From assembly GCA_013813075.1 (NCBI GenBank), contig JACCSI010000492.1, positions 1-5,750 of the forward strand: a stretch of DNA of 5,750 bases, read 5' to 3'. Every line of letters begins with the position of its first letter. Within the stretch, counting starts at the first letter, position 1. The position numbers and the translations under genes are program-made. Positions 5,148 to 5,750 of this stretch are shown in pieces. Under the pieces are notes generated by a model. The model made no database searches. It saw nothing but the letters and a program-made list of their open reading frames with translations, and was not told the origin of the DNA. This DNA comes from Acidobacteriota bacterium. Its GTDB lineage: Bacteria; Acidobacteriota; Vicinamibacteria; Vicinamibacterales; UBA2999.

Positions 5148-5750
5148 GTGGCCCTGACGACTCGTGTGCCGGACATCCGGTCCTGCAAAGCGCGTCGATC
5201 GGCGCTCAACAACGCGGGCAAATAGCCCAGACCGAGCGTCAGAAGCGAAACCGCACACCCAGCGGCACGCAAGAGTGCTTCGGGAATGCCGACGCGATAC
5301 GCGTCGTCGCCGATGACGCGGATGCCGGTCATCATCTTGCCGATGGTCTGCCCATTCGCCGCCGTCAACACCACCAGATAGCCACCATTCATCATGACTA
5401 AAAACGCACCCATCGGCACACCCGGAATCAGCGGCGCCTGCTCGATGGTGAGGCCGGCAATGGCCAGCGTCAGGTACAGCACCGCCACATCGACGGCGCC
5501 GAGAAGCACCAAGTCGATCAGCGCGGCGAGGAGTCGGGCGCCGAGCCCGGCCGGAGCCTCAGTGGTCACCTCGTGGCGGGGCAGAGTGGGCTTTGCCGTC
5601 GGAATGGCGTCGCCCGCGGGCTCCAACTCGAGCGCCATCACCGCGTCGTCGGTTGGTGGCGTGACCCGTCGTGAGGGCGGACGGAGACGCGGAATTTCCG
5701 GCGTCGTTCGGCGCACGGAGAGCGGCGGGCGCGCCGGGCGCGGCGGCGCC
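5144..5750 (-). CDS. RDD family integral membrane protein, 5' end beyond the window
   Basis: The RDD domain (named for conserved Arg and Asp residues) is a small multi-span membrane domain of mostly unknown function; some members are implicated in ion or solute transport. Counting from a GTG at 5716 there are 190 residues. The domain starts with ARLLAALIDLVLLG at 60-73 (R61 and D68 the conserved pair), continues with NGQTIGKMMTGIRVI at 121-135, and ends with SADRRALQDRMSGTRVV at 171-187. Hydrophobic spans are about 63-88, 99-119 and 148-170. Residues 1-55 are polar and rich in Pro, Arg and Thr. The frame stays open to the window edge with further Pro/Arg codons, so the true start is probably upstream and GTG 5716 is only a fallback. 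The stop overlaps the pgpA GTG by four bases. The family is secure, but the substrate or function is unknown. Confidence 0.85.
   Translation of the reverse strand, partial: APPRPARPPLSVRRTTPEIPRLRPPSRRVTPPTDDAVMALELEPAGDAIPTAKPTLPRHEVTTEAPAGLGARLLAALIDLVLLGAVDVAVLYLTLAIAGLTIEQAPLIPGVPMGAFLVMMNGGYLVVLTAANGQTIGKMMTGIRVIGDDAYRVGIPEALLRAAGCAVSLLTLGLGYLPALLSADRRALQDRMSGTRVVRAT
5152..5155 (-). promoter_or_regulatory. Ribosome binding site supporting the GTG start of pgpA
   Basis: AGGG (5155 to 5152 on the minus strand) lies four bases before the GTG at 5147, within the last codons of the upstream RDD gene. It helps decide for this short start over the longer open frame reaching 5258. Confidence 0.4.

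Noticed and set aside
1..5750. Search for CRISPR repeats, insertion sequences, attachment sites, tRNA genes or defence genes
   Set aside because: Nothing matching was seen; the window is over 95 percent coding with standard housekeeping genes.

Overview
The window reads as one tightly packed block of seven housekeeping genes, all on the minus strand, from a GC-rich bacterium. GC is roughly in the low to mid sixties by eye and third positions are strongly G/C. Gene order and protein flavour (a short FtsY without an acidic domain, an RDD-family membrane protein beside pgpA, and cinA next to lipid genes) suggest an Acidobacteriota-like organism, possibly of the Vicinamibacteria type. That placement is from memory and has not been tested by any search.

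In transcription order (high to low coordinates) the genes are: an RDD-domain membrane protein whose 5' end lies beyond the right edge (5750-5144); pgpA, phosphatidylglycerophosphatase A (5147-4686); cinA, a full-length two-domain CinA/NMN amidohydrolase (4689-3394); plsY, acyl-phosphate glycerol-3-phosphate acyltransferase (3322-2732); gpsA, glycerol-3-phosphate dehydrogenase (2735-1740); ftsY, the SRP receptor (1648-725); and ribD, bifunctional riboflavin deaminase/reductase, whose 3' end runs off the left edge (731-1). Three junctions are 4-base stop/start overlaps (GTGA, ATGA, GTGA), and ftsY/ribD probably overlap by 7 bases. Only two junctions are truly intergenic: cinA to plsY (71 bases) and gpsA to ftsY (91 bases). 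No terminator was seen anywhere, so the block is probably one operon with possible internal promoters at the two gaps.

Functionally, GpsA makes glycerol-3-phosphate, PlsY acylates it to lysophosphatidate, and PgpA removes the phosphate from phosphatidylglycerophosphate to give phosphatidylglycerol, so three steps of anionic phospholipid synthesis sit together. FtsY delivers ribosomes making membrane proteins to that same membrane. CinA (NMN salvage and nucleotide repair) and RibD (flavin synthesis) are cofactor genes that happen to share the transcript.

No mobile element, CRISPR array, RNA gene, toxin or defence system was found. The most notable non-coding signals are a 21-base, three-unit heptamer repeat just upstream of plsY and TANNNT boxes placed so close to the plsY and ftsY start codons that, if used, they would give nearly leaderless mRNAs. 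I do not see evidence for a previously undescribed system here.
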